The notes: generated by a model not told the origin, from the letters alone. A DNA stretch of 64,000 nt from an uncultured Acetobacteraceae bacterium (GCA_903895595.1 CAITUP010000112.1:1-64000); one strand, 5' to 3'. Shown: positions 27,300 to 38,022, numbered from the stretch's first letter. Numbers and translations are program-made.

Positions 27300-28463
27300 C
27301 TACCATCGGACCGGAAGGTTGAGCAGCCCGCGGAAGGCCCAGCCACCGATCCGTACCGGGTCGGAGGCGTCCAGGCCGATGTTCGCCAACCGCCGAAATA
27401 CGCTCGGCAAAGCCACATCGGCGACCATTGCGCGCGAGGCCCAGGCGCCGATGCAGTAGTGCGGGCCGGCACCGAAGGCGATGCTTTTGGCTGTGTCGCG
27501 GGTGGCGTCGAAGCGGTCCGGATCGGCGAAAACCGACTCATCGCGGTTGGCGGAGCCGATCAGGAAGAAGACGCGGTCGTTGGGCTCCAGATCGATATCC
27601 CCGATACGCCAGGGCCGGGCAATGCGGCGGGGCATCATGCCGATGGGGGAAATCCAGCGGATGAATTCCTCGAACACCTGCAACCAGGGGATTTCTCCGG
27701 TTCGCGCGGCGGCCAACTGGTCGGGGTGGGTAAGAAGTGCCCAGAGGGTGCCGGCGATGGTGTCGCGGGGTTCGTTCTGGCCGCCGGAAATCGCCAGTTT
27801 GATGTTGGCGCGAATGCTGTCCATCGGCAGGCCGGCCTGGAGCATGAGACCGAGCATGTCGCGGCCGGGGTGGGCCCGGGCGACGGGGAGCATGTCGTCG
27901 ATGGCCGCGTCGATGCCGGCGGTGGCGGCGTGGCAGCGTGCCTCGACCGCGGGATCGGCCGCGTAGTTGGCGATGCCGTCGATCATGCCTTGCGATCAAG
28001 CGTCCATGTCCGCGTAGTGCGCGTTGGTCAGGCCGGTGATGTCCTTGAGGCACTCGGCCGATAGCGGTAGCGCGAAGCTGCGGAACAGGTCGGTCGCGCC
28101 CGTCGGGGCGATTTCGTCCAGCAGGCGGTCGGCGTGGGTTTGGAACCGTTCCGTCCAGTGATCCTTGACCGTACGGGGCGACATCGCGGGGAACACGACG
28201 CGCCGTTCGGCGGCGTGCGGGGCGCCGTCCTTGCGCATCATGTTGTGGCCCATCAGGCGCGTCATCAGGCCGCCGGGCTGTTCGGAGCTGAAGACCTCCG
28301 TCAGTTTCTCCGACGCCATGATGTCGTCGTGGCGGGCCAGCACCGTGCCGCCGAGTTGGGGGACGTAAGCGATGGGGGCTTCGTTCCGCAAACGCGCGAG
28401 CGTGGGGTAGGGGTCCCGCCAGAACGCGGCCAGATCGATGTCGAAGGGGGGCGCGGTGCTCAT
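27300..28463 (-). pseudogene. Cytochrome P450 interrupted by one in-frame TGA
   Basis: The 388-codon frame reads as a complete P450 except for one stop, TGA at 27996-27998, after ...HYADMDA. Reading resumes in frame as SQGMIDGIANY, and both halves are well conserved: the I-helix ISGGQNEPRDT, the K-helix EEFIRW (ExxR) and the heme loop FGAGPHYCIGAW with its Cys ligand. Related P450s usually have Trp here, so TGG to TGA is the simplest explanation. The two pieces would be 155 and ~228 residues. It could be a sequencing error, recent inactivation or readthrough. It begins 4 bp after the DJ-1-like gene and is likely cotranscribed with it. Confidence 0.85.
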
Positions 28464-28467
28464 GGGG

Positions 28468-29103
28468 TTAGAACGGAGCCTGCACGCGCGGGTCGCGCTG
28501 CCAGTGATACTCGGCCTCGGCCGCGGCGATGTCGGCGACCGCTTGGCCCATCAGGCGGGCGACGAGGTAGAACGCCATGTCCGTGCCGGCGGAAACCCCG
28601 GCGGAGGTCACGTAGTCCCCGGCATCGACCCAGCGCGACGTGCGGTCCCACAGGACGGAAGGGCCGAATGTGCGGACCCAATCGAAGGCGTTGTGGTTGG
28701 TCGTGGCGGGCTTGTTGTCCAGCAGCCCGGCTTTCGCCAGCACGGCCGCACCGGTGCAGACCGACGTCATCAGCGGCACCTTGACATCCATCGCCTTGAT
28801 CCAGGCGACGGTGGAGTCATCCAGCACCGCCTCGGTCCCGAAGCCGCCGGGTACCATCAGCAGATCGAACGGGCGTTTCAGCGCGTCCTCCCGCGTCAGG
28901 TCGGGGGCGACGGCCGGGCCGTTGTAGCTGCGCACATTGCCCAGGCCTTTGGCAATCAGGCTGATCCGAAACGGATAGGGGCCGGGGTCGCCGTATTGTT
29001 GGCCGAGGAAGCGCGCGATGGCGAAGGCCTGAGCGAAGCCCCAGACGTCGATGGGTTCGAAATTCTCGTAGACGAAAATACCGATCTGCTTGGTGGGGGG
29101 CAT
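28468..29103 (-). CDS. DJ-1/PfpI-family protein (isonitrile hydratase-like)
   Basis: A protein of 211 residues with the class I glutamine-amidotransferase-like fold. The nucleophile elbow Cys116 is in LMTSVCTGAAVLA, and the PGGFGTE motif is at 85-91. The pattern resembles bacterial isonitrile hydratase InhA and GATase1-like regulators without the DNA-binding domain. It is 4 bp upstream of the P450 gene, which suggests a shared small-molecule pathway now broken by the P450 stop. Confidence 0.82.
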   Translation of the reverse strand: MPPTKQIGIFVYENFEPIDVWGFAQAFAIARFLGQQYGDPGPYPFRISLIAKGLGNVRSYNGPAVAPDLTREDALKRPFDLLMVPGGFGTEAVLDDSTVAWIKAMDVKVPLMTSVCTGAAVLAKAGLLDNKPATTNHNAFDWVRTFGPSVLWDRTSRWVDAGDYVTSAGVSAGTDMAFYLVARLMGQAVADIAAAEAEYHWQRDPRVQAPF

Positions 29104-29119
29104 GAGGCGTTCCTTTCGG

Positions 29120-29485
29120 TTACGGCAGTAACGCTTTGACCTTTTCGGGCGGGCGGCAGACGGCGGTGCCTTTGGCGGATACGACGATCGGGCGCTCCAT
29201 CAGTACCGGATGGGACTGGAGCGCGTCCAGGATGACGGCGTCGCCGGTCGCGGGATCGTCCAGGCCGAGTTCGGCGAACAGCTTGCCGTTTTTACGGAGC
29301 AACTGTCGCGGTGTCATGCCCATCGCCTTCAGCATCGTCTGCAAATCGGCGCGGGAGGGCGGGGTCTTCAGATATTCGATCACCCGCGGCTCAATGCCGG
29401 CGTCCCGCACCATGCCGAGCACCTTGCGGGACGTGGCGCAGGCGGTGTTGTGGTAGATGGCGACATCCTGTTCCGTGGGGGTCAT
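29120..29485 (-). CDS. arsC: ArsC-like arsenate reductase (glutaredoxin-dependent family)
   Basis: 121 residues of the ArsC/Spx thioredoxin-like fold. The active Cys16 sits in IYHNTACATSRKVL, with a later RPIVVSAKGTAV strand and MGMTPRQLLRK helix. ArsC reduces arsenate with glutathione/glutaredoxin; several family members are not arsenate enzymes, and no ars genes are nearby. The start ATG 29485 follows GGAGG. It is read away from a divergent dipeptidase gene. Confidence 0.82.
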   Translation of the reverse strand: MTPTEQDVAIYHNTACATSRKVLGMVRDAGIEPRVIEYLKTPPSRADLQTMLKAMGMTPRQLLRKNGKLFAELGLDDPATGDAVILDALQSHPVLMERPIVVSAKGTAVCRPPEKVKALLP

Positions 29486-29550
29486 TGCGTCCTCCGGTGT
29501 GGTTGGCACTATCATCGTCCACGATGAAAGAACCGCAAGGGGAGGGCAGC

Positions 29551-30909
29551 ATGCGCGTAACCTGGACGGATTTGGCCGGCACCGAAGACGGCGCGGATGT
29601 CGAGATTTTGGGGTTTCCCTTGGCGGCGGGGGCGGCGCGGCAGGCCGATACGTTCCTGTTGCTGCCGGAAGCCGGTTGCTGCGCCCTCCACGCGCCCGCC
29701 AACACGGCGGGGGCGGTGGAGGTGTTCGCCGATCGGCCGATCGCGCTGGCGGGCGGGGCTTTGCGGCTGACGGGGCAATGGCGGGTGGCCGAAGTCGGTG
29801 CCTCCGGCTGGCGTTACCGGTTGTTGGCCGCGCGTGCGGCGGAGCCACCGGGATGGCGGGCGGTAACCCGGCGCGGCGTGCTGATGGCGGGTCCGCTGAT
29901 GTGTCTGGGCGAGTCCGGTTGCGCGGCCGAACCGGTCTCCGCCGCCGCTCGGGCCGTGCTCGCGGCGGGACCGAGCGTGGATATTCATTCGCATGCGGGG
30001 AATATCGCGAGCAGCCGGCGGATCGCCAGCGGGGCCGGGTTCACGGATATCGCGAAACCGATGCGACAGGGGGGCATGGCGGCCATCTGCCTCGCGGTGG
30101 TGTCGGACAGTCCGGTGCATCATTTGGAGGGCGGACGCATCCGACCGTATCGCGACCCCGATGCGGGCGAGCTGTATGCCTATGGGACGCTGGCGTTTCA
30201 GCGGGTACATGCGCTGACGAAACAAGAGGGGCTGCGCATCATCGCTCGGGATGCCGATTTTTCCGCCGAACCGGGCGTAGTGATCGCGGCGGAGGGCGCG
30301 GATTTCCTGGAAGGCAGGATCGAGCGTGTGGATGAAGCGTACCTGCGCTGGACGTTACGGCATTTGCAACTCACGCATTACCGGGTGAACGAACTCGGCG
30401 ATATCCAGACCGAACCGCCTGTCCATGGCGGGCTAACGGCGTTCGGGGCGGAGGTGATCCGGCGCTGCAACAAATTGGGAATCGTTGTGGATGTGGCGCA
30501 CGGGACGCTGGATCTGGTGCGGAAGGCGGCGGAGGTCAGTGCCAAGCCGCTGGTCCTGTCGCATACGTCTTTGACGACGCGGCCGAACCCGTTCACCCGG
30601 CGCATCACGCCCGAACACGCGAAGGTTATCGCCGCGACCGGGGGCGTAATCGGGGTTTGGCCGGTGATCGAAACCTACCCGACTTTACAGGCCATGGCGG
30701 TGGGGATGGCGCGTCTGGCGGATATCGTGGGCGTGGATCATGTCGGCCTCGGCACCGATCTGCGCGGGTTGGTGGGAAGCAGCACGATCGGGGATTACGA
30801 CGATTTGCCGCGGCTGGCCGAGGCGCTGCTGGGGGCCGGGTTCTCGGCCGTGGATGCGGCGAAGGTGTTGGGCGGGAATTACCGGCGGGTGTTCGCGGCG
30901 AGCGTTTGA
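29551..30909 (+). CDS. Membrane-dipeptidase-like (M19) protein with N-terminal extra domain
   Basis: Protein of 452 residues. The C-terminal ~310 residues are a renal-dipeptidase-type zinc peptidase: VDIHSHAG (146-148 metal His), RWTLRHLQLTHYRVNELGD, VVDVAHG, and HVGLGTDLRG. The N-terminal ~105 residues look like a DUF3299-type beta domain (EILGFPLAAG, DTFLLLPEAGCCALHAP). A twin-arginine-like VTRRGVLMAGP sits at 106-116, where the dipeptidase would normally begin, and no start codon lies just before it. So the gene appears to fuse two units. ATG 29551 has GGGAGGG upstream; ATG 29524 is also in frame. Confidence 0.78.
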   Translation: MRVTWTDLAGTEDGADVEILGFPLAAGAARQADTFLLLPEAGCCALHAPANTAGAVEVFADRPIALAGGALRLTGQWRVAEVGASGWRYRLLAARAAEPPGWRAVTRRGVLMAGPLMCLGESGCAAEPVSAAARAVLAAGPSVDIHSHAGNIASSRRIASGAGFTDIAKPMRQGGMAAICLAVVSDSPVHHLEGGRIRPYRDPDAGELYAYGTLAFQRVHALTKQEGLRIIARDADFSAEPGVVIAAEGADFLEGRIERVDEAYLRWTLRHLQLTHYRVNELGDIQTEPPVHGGLTAFGAEVIRRCNKLGIVVDVAHGTLDLVRKAAEVSAKPLVLSHTSLTTRPNPFTRRITPEHAKVIAATGGVIGVWPVIETYPTLQAMAVGMARLADIVGVDHVGLGTDLRGLVGSSTIGDYDDLPRLAEALLGAGFSAVDAAKVLGGNYRRVFAASV

Positions 30910-31019
30910 CGGGAGGCCGTTCGGGTCCTTCCGAATTCGGTGGACAAAGCGTGCGCGAGGGTCGCAAGCTGCGGCGCAGACGGAAACATCGGCGTTCGTG
31001 CAAACGCAGGGAGGATACC

Positions 31020-32618
31020 ATGGCATCGCGACGGCGCCGGGTCATACCGGTACTTTGCGCGTTAGTTTTAATGACGATCGGAGCCGGCGCTTTCGCGCAG
31101 AAGCAGGGCGGTATCCTCCGTCAATACATTGCCGACAGTCCCGCGGCGATGTCGATCCATGAGGAAACGACGGTCAGCGGCGAACGGCCGATGATGGCGG
31201 TGTTCAACAATCTGGTCATGTTCGATCAACATGTCGCCCAGAACAGCCTTGCGTCCATTGTGCCCGACCTCGCGTCCAGCTGGGATTGGAACGCCACCGG
31301 CACGCGGTTGACGTTCCATCTTCGTAAGGGTGTGAGGTGGCACGACGGCAAGCCGTTCACGGCGGCGGATGTCAAATGCACGTGGGATCTGTTGCAGGGA
31401 AAATCGGCCGAAAAATTGCGGCTCAATCCGCGGAAGGCTTGGTATGCCAATTTGATGGAAACGGTGGCCGAGGGCGACGATCGTGCGGTGTTCGTGCTGA
31501 AACGGCGCCAGCCGGCGTTCCTGGCGCTGCTCGCATCCGGCATGTCGCCGGTTTATCCGTGCCATGTCTCGCCGTCGGAAATGCGCAAGCATCCGATCGG
31601 TACCGGGCCGTTCGCCTTCGGGGATTTCAAGTCCAACGAATATATCAAGGTCGTACGCAACCCGCATTATTGGAAACCTGGCCGTCCCTATTTGGATGGG
31701 ATCGAATACACCCTCGGCCGCAACCGCTCTACCGCGATTCTGGCGTTCGTTGCCCGGAAATACGAGCTGACCTTCGCGGGTGTGCTTCCCGTCGCGTTGA
31801 CGAAAGACCTGCAAACGCAACGGCCGGATGCGATTTGCACGATCCCGCCCGGCAGCGTCAGCACCAACCTTATTGTCAACCGGAACGCGCCTCCCTTCGA
31901 TAACCCCGAACTGCGGCGCGCGATGGCTCTGACGATCGACCGGCAGGCGTTTATCGATATTTTGTCCGATGGTGTCGGGCTGCGCGCGGCGGCGATGCAG
32001 CCGCCGCCGGGCGGCTTGTGGGGCATGCCGGCGGAAATGCTCGCGCGATTGCCGGGGTACGGGCACGACATCGCGGCCAACCGCGTGGCCGGCCGGGATA
32101 TCATGCGGCGGCTTGGTTACGGGCCAGACAAAATGTTGGCGATCAAGCTGTCGACCCGGGATATTCCGGCCTATCGCGATCCGGCGGTTATTCTGATCGA
32201 TCAGCTCAAGGAGATTTATATCGCGGCGGACCTGGAACCGCTGGATACGACGCAGTGGTATCCGAAGGTGATGCGGAAGGATTACACGGTCGCATTGAAC
32301 CTGACCGGCACACAGACCGACGATCCCGATGGGATGCTGTACGAGAATTACACTTGCGGCGGGGTCGGGAACTATAACGGTTACTGCAACCCGGAAATCG
32401 ACCGGCTGATCGATCTGCAATCGATGGAACCGGACCAAAACAAGCGTCGCCATATCGTTTGGGATATCGAGCGGCGGCTGACGGAGGACGGTGCGAAGCC
32501 GCTGATTTATTTCAACCGCGGCGGTACTTGTTGGGATCCGGCGGTGAAGGGTCTGACGGTCATGGACAACAGTATTTATAACGGTTGGCGGATGGAGGAC
32601 GTTTGGCTCGACCGCTAG
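31020..32618 (+). CDS. ABC transporter substrate-binding protein, peptide/opine (SBP family 5) type, second paralogue
   Basis: A binding protein of 532 residues. A signal peptide ends near AGAFA/Q (26/27). The family-5 pattern GVRWHDGKPFTAADVK is clear, and the C-terminus (NSIYNGWRMEDVWLDR) matches the protein at 8.7-10.3 kb almost residue for residue. ATG 31020 has GGGAGGA upstream; an in-frame longer form adds low-quality sequence. It has no adjacent permease or ATPase genes. Confidence 0.88.
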   Translation: MASRRRRVIPVLCALVLMTIGAGAFAQKQGGILRQYIADSPAAMSIHEETTVSGERPMMAVFNNLVMFDQHVAQNSLASIVPDLASSWDWNATGTRLTFHLRKGVRWHDGKPFTAADVKCTWDLLQGKSAEKLRLNPRKAWYANLMETVAEGDDRAVFVLKRRQPAFLALLASGMSPVYPCHVSPSEMRKHPIGTGPFAFGDFKSNEYIKVVRNPHYWKPGRPYLDGIEYTLGRNRSTAILAFVARKYELTFAGVLPVALTKDLQTQRPDAICTIPPGSVSTNLIVNRNAPPFDNPELRRAMALTIDRQAFIDILSDGVGLRAAAMQPPPGGLWGMPAEMLARLPGYGHDIAANRVAGRDIMRRLGYGPDKMLAIKLSTRDIPAYRDPAVILIDQLKEIYIAADLEPLDTTQWYPKVMRKDYTVALNLTGTQTDDPDGMLYENYTCGGVGNYNGYCNPEIDRLIDLQSMEPDQNKRRHIVWDIERRLTEDGAKPLIYFNRGGTCWDPAVKGLTVMDNSIYNGWRMEDVWLDR

Positions 32619-32647
32619 TGTAGCGCCAGCGGCCGAGCACAGAACGA

Positions 32648-33700
32648 TTAGGCGAGGCCGAGCTTGTCGGCGATACCGTAGCCTTTGGCGAGGTCGGAGA
32701 CGCGCTTCCAGGTCGCGTCTTCGACCGGTATGCCGTTCTTGCGGCGGTCCTGTTCTTTCCGGTACTCGACTTCGCCGGGGTAGTAGACTTCGTTGAATCC
32801 CTCGGCGAGCGGTGTCGCTTTCAGGTAATGCGCGAAGTCGGTGACTTCCTTCTTGAAGGTATCCAGATCGCGGAACGCCTGCACGTTGAACACGGCCATG
32901 AAGCAGCCGTCGTTGTGGCGGCCGGTGGCTTCGACGCCGAAGCCCAGGCCGGTCAGCAGGCCGGACAGGATTTCCACGATCACCGCGAGGCCGGTGCCCT
33001 TGTAGCCTTCCGCGCCACCCAGTGGCAGCAGCGCGCCGCCGGCTTTCAGCACGCGCGGGTCGGTGGAGGGCTTGCCGTCCTTATCGATCAGCCAGCCCTG
33101 CGGCACTTGATCGCCACGGGCGGTGGCGACGTTGATCTTACCGGCGGCCGCGGCGGAGGTCGCCATGTCGAACACCAGCGCGCCGTCCAAATTGGATGGA
33201 ATGGCGAAGCACATCGGGTTGGTGCCGAGGCGGGCCTGGGCGCCACCGAACGGAGCGACGGCTTTGGGGCTGCGGCCGGAGTCGGCGGTGATGAGCGCGA
33301 TCATGCCCTCGGCCGCGGCCATCAGCGGGTAGGAGGCGAGGCGACCGATATGGCTCTGGCGGAACACTGTCGTCGCCGCCACGTTTTGCTTTTTGGCCTT
33401 CTCGATGGTGTATTTCATCGCGCGATCGCTGACCGCATAACCAAAACCCCAGTTGCCGTCGACGACGGTCGTGGTAGCGGTTTCCTGGGTGATGACCCAG
33501 GGGGCCTTGGGGACGATGTGGCCGGCCTTGATGCGCTCAATATATTGCGGGATCAGGATGATGCCGTGGGAGTCGTGGCCGACGAGGTTGGCGCCGATAT
33601 TGTATTTTGCGACGACGGCGGCTTCTTCCTCGGACGCACCGGCCGCGATCAGCAGGCCTTTGGCGATTTCCATCAGGTGTTCGGCGGTGACGTTGGGCAT
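32648..33700 (-). CDS. Malate/L-lactate dehydrogenase family oxidoreductase
   Basis: NAD(P)-dependent dehydrogenase of 350 residues of the Ldh_2/YlbC type (not classical LDH). GHDSHGIILIPQYIERI (the conserved SHG) is near 42-58, GNWGFGYAVSDRAM near 80, and TNPMCFAIPS near 170. Members reduce 2-keto acids or imines such as delta1-piperideine-2-carboxylate; the substrate is not clear. ATG 33700 keeps the family N-terminus. It converges on the second binding-protein gene and is divergent from mntA. Confidence 0.88.
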   Translation of the reverse strand: MPNVTAEHLMEIAKGLLIAAGASEEEAAVVAKYNIGANLVGHDSHGIILIPQYIERIKAGHIVPKAPWVITQETATTTVVDGNWGFGYAVSDRAMKYTIEKAKKQNVAATTVFRQSHIGRLASYPLMAAAEGMIALITADSGRSPKAVAPFGGAQARLGTNPMCFAIPSNLDGALVFDMATSAAAAGKINVATARGDQVPQGWLIDKDGKPSTDPRVLKAGGALLPLGGAEGYKGTGLAVIVEILSGLLTGLGFGVEATGRHNDGCFMAVFNVQAFRDLDTFKKEVTDFAHYLKATPLAEGFNEVYYPGEVEYRKEQDRRKNGIPVEDATWKRVSDLAKGYGIADKLGLA

Positions 33701-33844
33701 GAGCGTTCTCCCGTGGGGCGGTTGTGTTGGAAGGACGTTAGGGCAGGTTGGGGGGGAGGCCAAGCCCTTGGGGCCTGTTTGTTGACGGCATGGATGGCAT
33801 ATGGTTGGCCGCGCTGTTATGCTGCCCGTGAAAGGAAGGCTCGC

Positions 33845-34135
33845 ATGCGTCCATCCCTGGCGTTGGACCAACACCGAAGTGCGATCCGTGAGGCGACCAT
33901 TCGGCGCCGAGCGGCGAACCCGCGTATCTTCGGGTCGGCCGCGCTCGGCACGGACCACGATGGCAGCGACCTCGATGTGCTCGTCGATGCGCTTCCAGGG
34001 GCGACCTTGTTCGATCTCGGCGGACTTCAAGTCGATCTCGAGGAAATGCTTGGTGTTGCGGTCGATTTGCTTACCCCCGGCGATTTGCCGCCATCCATAC
34101 GCGCGCGTGTGCTTTCCGAGGCAAAGCCGATTTGA
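33845..34135 (+). CDS. mntA: MntA-type nucleotidyltransferase antitoxin
   Basis: Protein of 96 residues with the minimal nucleotidyltransferase motif GSX10DXD: G30-S31, then D42 and D44 in SDLDVLV. In the characterised HepT-MntA system this enzyme AMPylates and silences the HepT RNase toxin. It has its own Shine-Dalgarno GGAAGG. The next frame starts at TTG 34132, overlapping by 4 bp. The motif and frame are intact even though the toxin partner is destroyed. Confidence 0.85.
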   Translation: MRPSLALDQHRSAIREATIRRRAANPRIFGSAALGTDHDGSDLDVLVDALPGATLFDLGGLQVDLEEMLGVAVDLLTPGDLPPSIRARVLSEAKPI

Positions 34136-34415
34136 GCGAAAGTAATCTTTCCGAACTGTTGCGCCAAATTCGGCAGGCGGGCGCCGATGCCTGCATCTTC
34201 GTAGAGGGCATGGGGCAGGAGATTTCATCGACGATAAGCGAACGCATCAAGCTGTGATCATGAGTTTGACGATCATCGGCGAAGCGGTCGCCAGGATTGC
34301 CAATAAGCATCCGGAGTTCGTATCCGCGCACGGCTATTTCGAGTTAGATTTGGGCATTGTCTGGGCTACCGTCCAAAAGGACGTGCCTGACCTGCTGACC
34401 GAATTGTCCTGGTAA
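34132..34415 (+). pseudogene. hepT: HepT-like HEPN toxin, frameshifted and missing its catalytic stretch
   Basis: Read from TTG 34132 the protein begins LSESNLSELLRQIRQAGADA and continues to ...EGMGQE. Around 34218-34221 one base seems lost: frame one hits a stop at 34255, while the next frame resumes as DFIDDKRTHQAVIMSLTIIGEAV, the HepT pattern, from 34221. Further on, HPEFVSAH runs straight into GYFELDLGIVW (~34329-34334). HepT normally has about 17-21 residues here, including the RX4-6H RNase motif. So both frame and active site are lost. It ends at TAA 34413. Confidence 0.8.
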
Positions 34416-34416
34416 A

Positions 34417-34444
34417 TAAAAACGGCCGGGAATGACCCCGGCCG
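34417..34444 (-). terminator. Rho-independent terminator of the pnt operon
   Basis: On the minus strand the pntB stop (34459-34461) is followed by a stem CGGCCGGG/CCCGGCCG (34437-34444 and 34423-34430, loop 6 nt), then TTTTTATTT (34422 downward). Perfect stem plus U-run is a textbook intrinsic terminator. It also abuts the end of the HepT remnant read from the other strand. Confidence 0.9.
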
Positions 34445-34458
34445 CTCCATTTGCAGGA

Positions 34459-35865
<1,407 letters not shown>

Positions 35866-35869
35866 GGCC

Positions 35870-36262
35870 TTACCCCTTCTTCTTGAACATCGAGAGCATC
35901 CGCTGCGTCACCACGAACCCCCCGAAGATGTTGATCGATGCCAGGGTCACCGCGATGAACCCGAAGCCCATCGCCCAGCCGGATACCGCCAGCCCTGTCG
36001 CCAGCATGGCGCCCACGACGATGACGGAGGAGATGGCGTTGGTGACGGCCATCAGCGGCGAATGCAGGGCCGGGGTAACGTTCCACACCACGTAGTACCC
36101 GACGAAGCAGGCCATCAGGAATACGGCGAGCAGGAAGATGAACGGCTCCACTTCCGGTGCGACGGCGCCGACCGTGATTGCCAGCGATTGCGCATGGGTC
36201 GCCAGTTCGTGTGCCCTGTCGGCGAGGCGGGAGGCCTCTTCCGCCAACTGTGTTGGGTTCAT
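35870..36262 (-). CDS. pntAB: NAD(P) transhydrogenase subunit alpha part 2 (membrane)
   Basis: Protein of 130 residues: a short amphipathic N-terminus, then three to four transmembrane helices ([57 protein letters not shown]). This is the small PntAB subunit seen in bacteria that split PntA, as in Rhodospirillum. It lies between pntAA and pntB. Confidence 0.95.
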   Translation of the reverse strand: MNPTQLAEEASRLADRAHELATHAQSLAITVGAVAPEVEPFIFLLAVFLMACFVGYYVVWNVTPALHSPLMAVTNAISSVIVVGAMLATGLAVSGWAMGFGFIAVTLASINIFGGFVVTQRMLSMFKKKG

Positions 36263-36279
36263 GGCATGGTCTCCAGGTC

Positions 36280-37419
36280 TCAGGCGGCTTGGGCGGGGAG
36301 GAAGCTGGGGTGCACGATGGCGCCGTTGCGCGTCAGCATGACGCCTTTCACGATGTCATCGTCCTCCGGCAGTTTCGGCCGGCTGGTTTCCTTGTCCCAG
36401 AAGGTGGACAGGAAGGTCAGCAGATTGCGGGAATACAAAGACGACGAGGCGACCGGGATGCGGCCGGGCCAGTTGTTGTAACCAAGGATGGTCACCCCGT
36501 TCGGCGTGATGGTCAGCTGCCCCGGAACGGTGGCCTCGCAGTTGCCGCCGGCGTCGGAGGCGAGATCGACGATCACGCTGCCGGGGCGCATCGAGGCGAC
36601 CATGGCATTGTTCACGATGGTCGGCGCTTTGCGGCCCATCACCAGCGCGGTGCAGATGACGATGTCGTTCTTCGCCACCGTGGTGGCCATCAGTTCGGCC
36701 TGCTTCTGGCGGAATGCGTCGCTCATTTCGCGGGCATAGGCGCCCGTTTGCGCGGCGGTTTCCGCGTCTTCCACGCCCACGTAGGTGGCGCCGAGGGATT
36801 TGATTTCCTCCTTCGCGGCCGGGCGCACGTCGGTGGCGGACACGATCGCGCCCAGGCGGCGGGCCGTGGCGATGGCCTGCAAGCCGGCGACGCCGGCGCC
36901 GATCACGAATACCCGAGCCGGCGGGACGGTGCCGGCGGCGGTCATCATCATCGGGAAACCGCGGGAGAAGGCGCCGGCAGCCTCGATCACCGAACGATAG
37001 CCGGCCTGATTGGCCTGGCTCGACAGCACGTCCATTGCCTGTGCACGTGTGATGCGGGGCAGCAGCTCCATTGCCGCGGCGTCGATGCCGGCGGCGGCGA
37101 GGGAGGGCACCAGATCGGGATCGCCGAAGGCTCCGGCGGTGCACACCAGCAGGGCGCCGCGCTGTATCGACGCGCGTTGCTCCGGCAGAGGGGCCTGGAC
37201 CGCGAAGACGATGTCGGCGCCGTTCAGCGTGGCGTCAGGTCCGTCCTGGACGCGGGCACCGGCGGCTGTGAATTCCGCATCGGGAATGGCGGCGTGGGCA
37301 CCGGCTCCGGCTTCGACCACAACGTCCAGCCCCAGACCGATCAGCCGTTTCACCGTTTCGGGTGTGGCGGCGACACGTGTCTCGGCCGGACGTCTTTCCT
37401 TCAGCACCGCGAGGCGCAT
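36280..37419 (-). CDS. pntAA: NAD(P) transhydrogenase subunit alpha part 1
   Basis: Soluble NAD(H)-binding domain I, 379 residues, the expected length for split PntAA. Conserved [23 protein letters not shown] at the start, [24 protein letters not shown], and the nucleotide site [25 protein letters not shown] 37419 is the family start. About 100 bp upstream is a 27-codon SDR stub that may have been its former neighbour. Confidence 0.96.
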   Translation of the reverse strand: MRLAVLKERRPAETRVAATPETVKRLIGLGLDVVVEAGAGAHAAIPDAEFTAAGARVQDGPDATLNGADIVFAVQAPLPEQRASIQRGALLVCTAGAFGDPDLVPSLAAAGIDAAAMELLPRITRAQAMDVLSSQANQAGYRSVIEAAGAFSRGFPMMMTAAGTVPPARVFVIGAGVAGLQAIATARRLGAIVSATDVRPAAKEEIKSLGATYVGVEDAETAAQTGAYAREMSDAFRQKQAELMATTVAKNDIVICTALVMGRKAPTIVNNAMVASMRPGSVIVDLASDAGGNCEATVPGQLTITPNGVTILGYNNWPGRIPVASSSLYSRNLLTFLSTFWDKETSRPKLPEDDDIVKGVMLTRNGAIVHPSFLPAQAA

Positions 37420-37517
37420 CGGTTGTTTCCTTATTCTCAAATGGCGCGGCGCAGCAATGCACCGCGCACGCCCCCCGTGCAAGAGGCATGCCCGGGAGTC
37501 TGGGCTGCGTGGCGGGG

Positions 37518-37601
37518 TTATCGCTCGGCGATCGCCTGGGCCGTGGCGAAGCCGATGCCACCGAGCGAGCCGGCGATGATGACGGATTTTCCTTTGAGCA
37601 T
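37518..37601 (-). pseudogene. N-terminal stub of a short-chain dehydrogenase
   Basis: ATG 37601 followed by 27 codons: MLKGKSVIIAGSLGGIGFAT then AQAIAER and stop TAA at 37518-37520. This is the first strand, TGxxxGxG-like loop (AGSLGGIG) and helix of an SDR such as 3-hydroxybutyrate dehydrogenase. The rest of such a gene (~230 codons) is absent between here and pntAA. A remnant of a deletion, or possibly a new short peptide. Confidence 0.6.
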
Positions 37602-37773
37602 GGGGGTGCACCTGGGTGAGGCTTGCATCCCGAAAGGGGGTGAAAATTCTGCGAAATCGGGATGTTTTTTGGCCCGGCGTTAACTTTTCTTTTACCTTTT
37701 GCGGTCATGGTTGGGCGGTCGCGAACCCGAAAGAATGGGCTTGCATAACCCATCATGATAGGATAAACCCACC

Positions 37774-38022
37774 ATGGTTACCGTGTTTCGTGCCTACGGT
37801 TTGCGTGTGGTCATCTTTCCCGACGATCACCTTCCAGCCCATGTCCACGTGTTCGGTGACGGTCAGGCCAAGATCGATCTGTTGGGGGCCGGTGGCATCC
37901 CATCGTTGGTTTGGGCCGAAGGCATGACGCGGACGGAAGTTCGCGACGCGATGCGGATTGTGAAGGCGCAGCAGACGGTTCTGCTGGCACGATGGGAGAG
38001 TATTCATGGCCGACTTAACTGA
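37774..38022 (+). CDS. DUF4160 protein (possible toxin-antitoxin partner)
   Basis: 82 residues with the DUF4160 pattern: VFRAYGLRVVIFPDDHLPAHVHVFGDGQAKIDL. DUF4160 genes are often paired with DUF2442 genes, as here, and the pair is suspected of being a toxin-antitoxin module, but I know of no proof of activity. The next gene overlaps it by 17 bp. Confidence 0.85.
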   Translation: MVTVFRAYGLRVVIFPDDHLPAHVHVFGDGQAKIDLLGAGGIPSLVWAEGMTRTEVRDAMRIVKAQQTVLLARWESIHGRLN

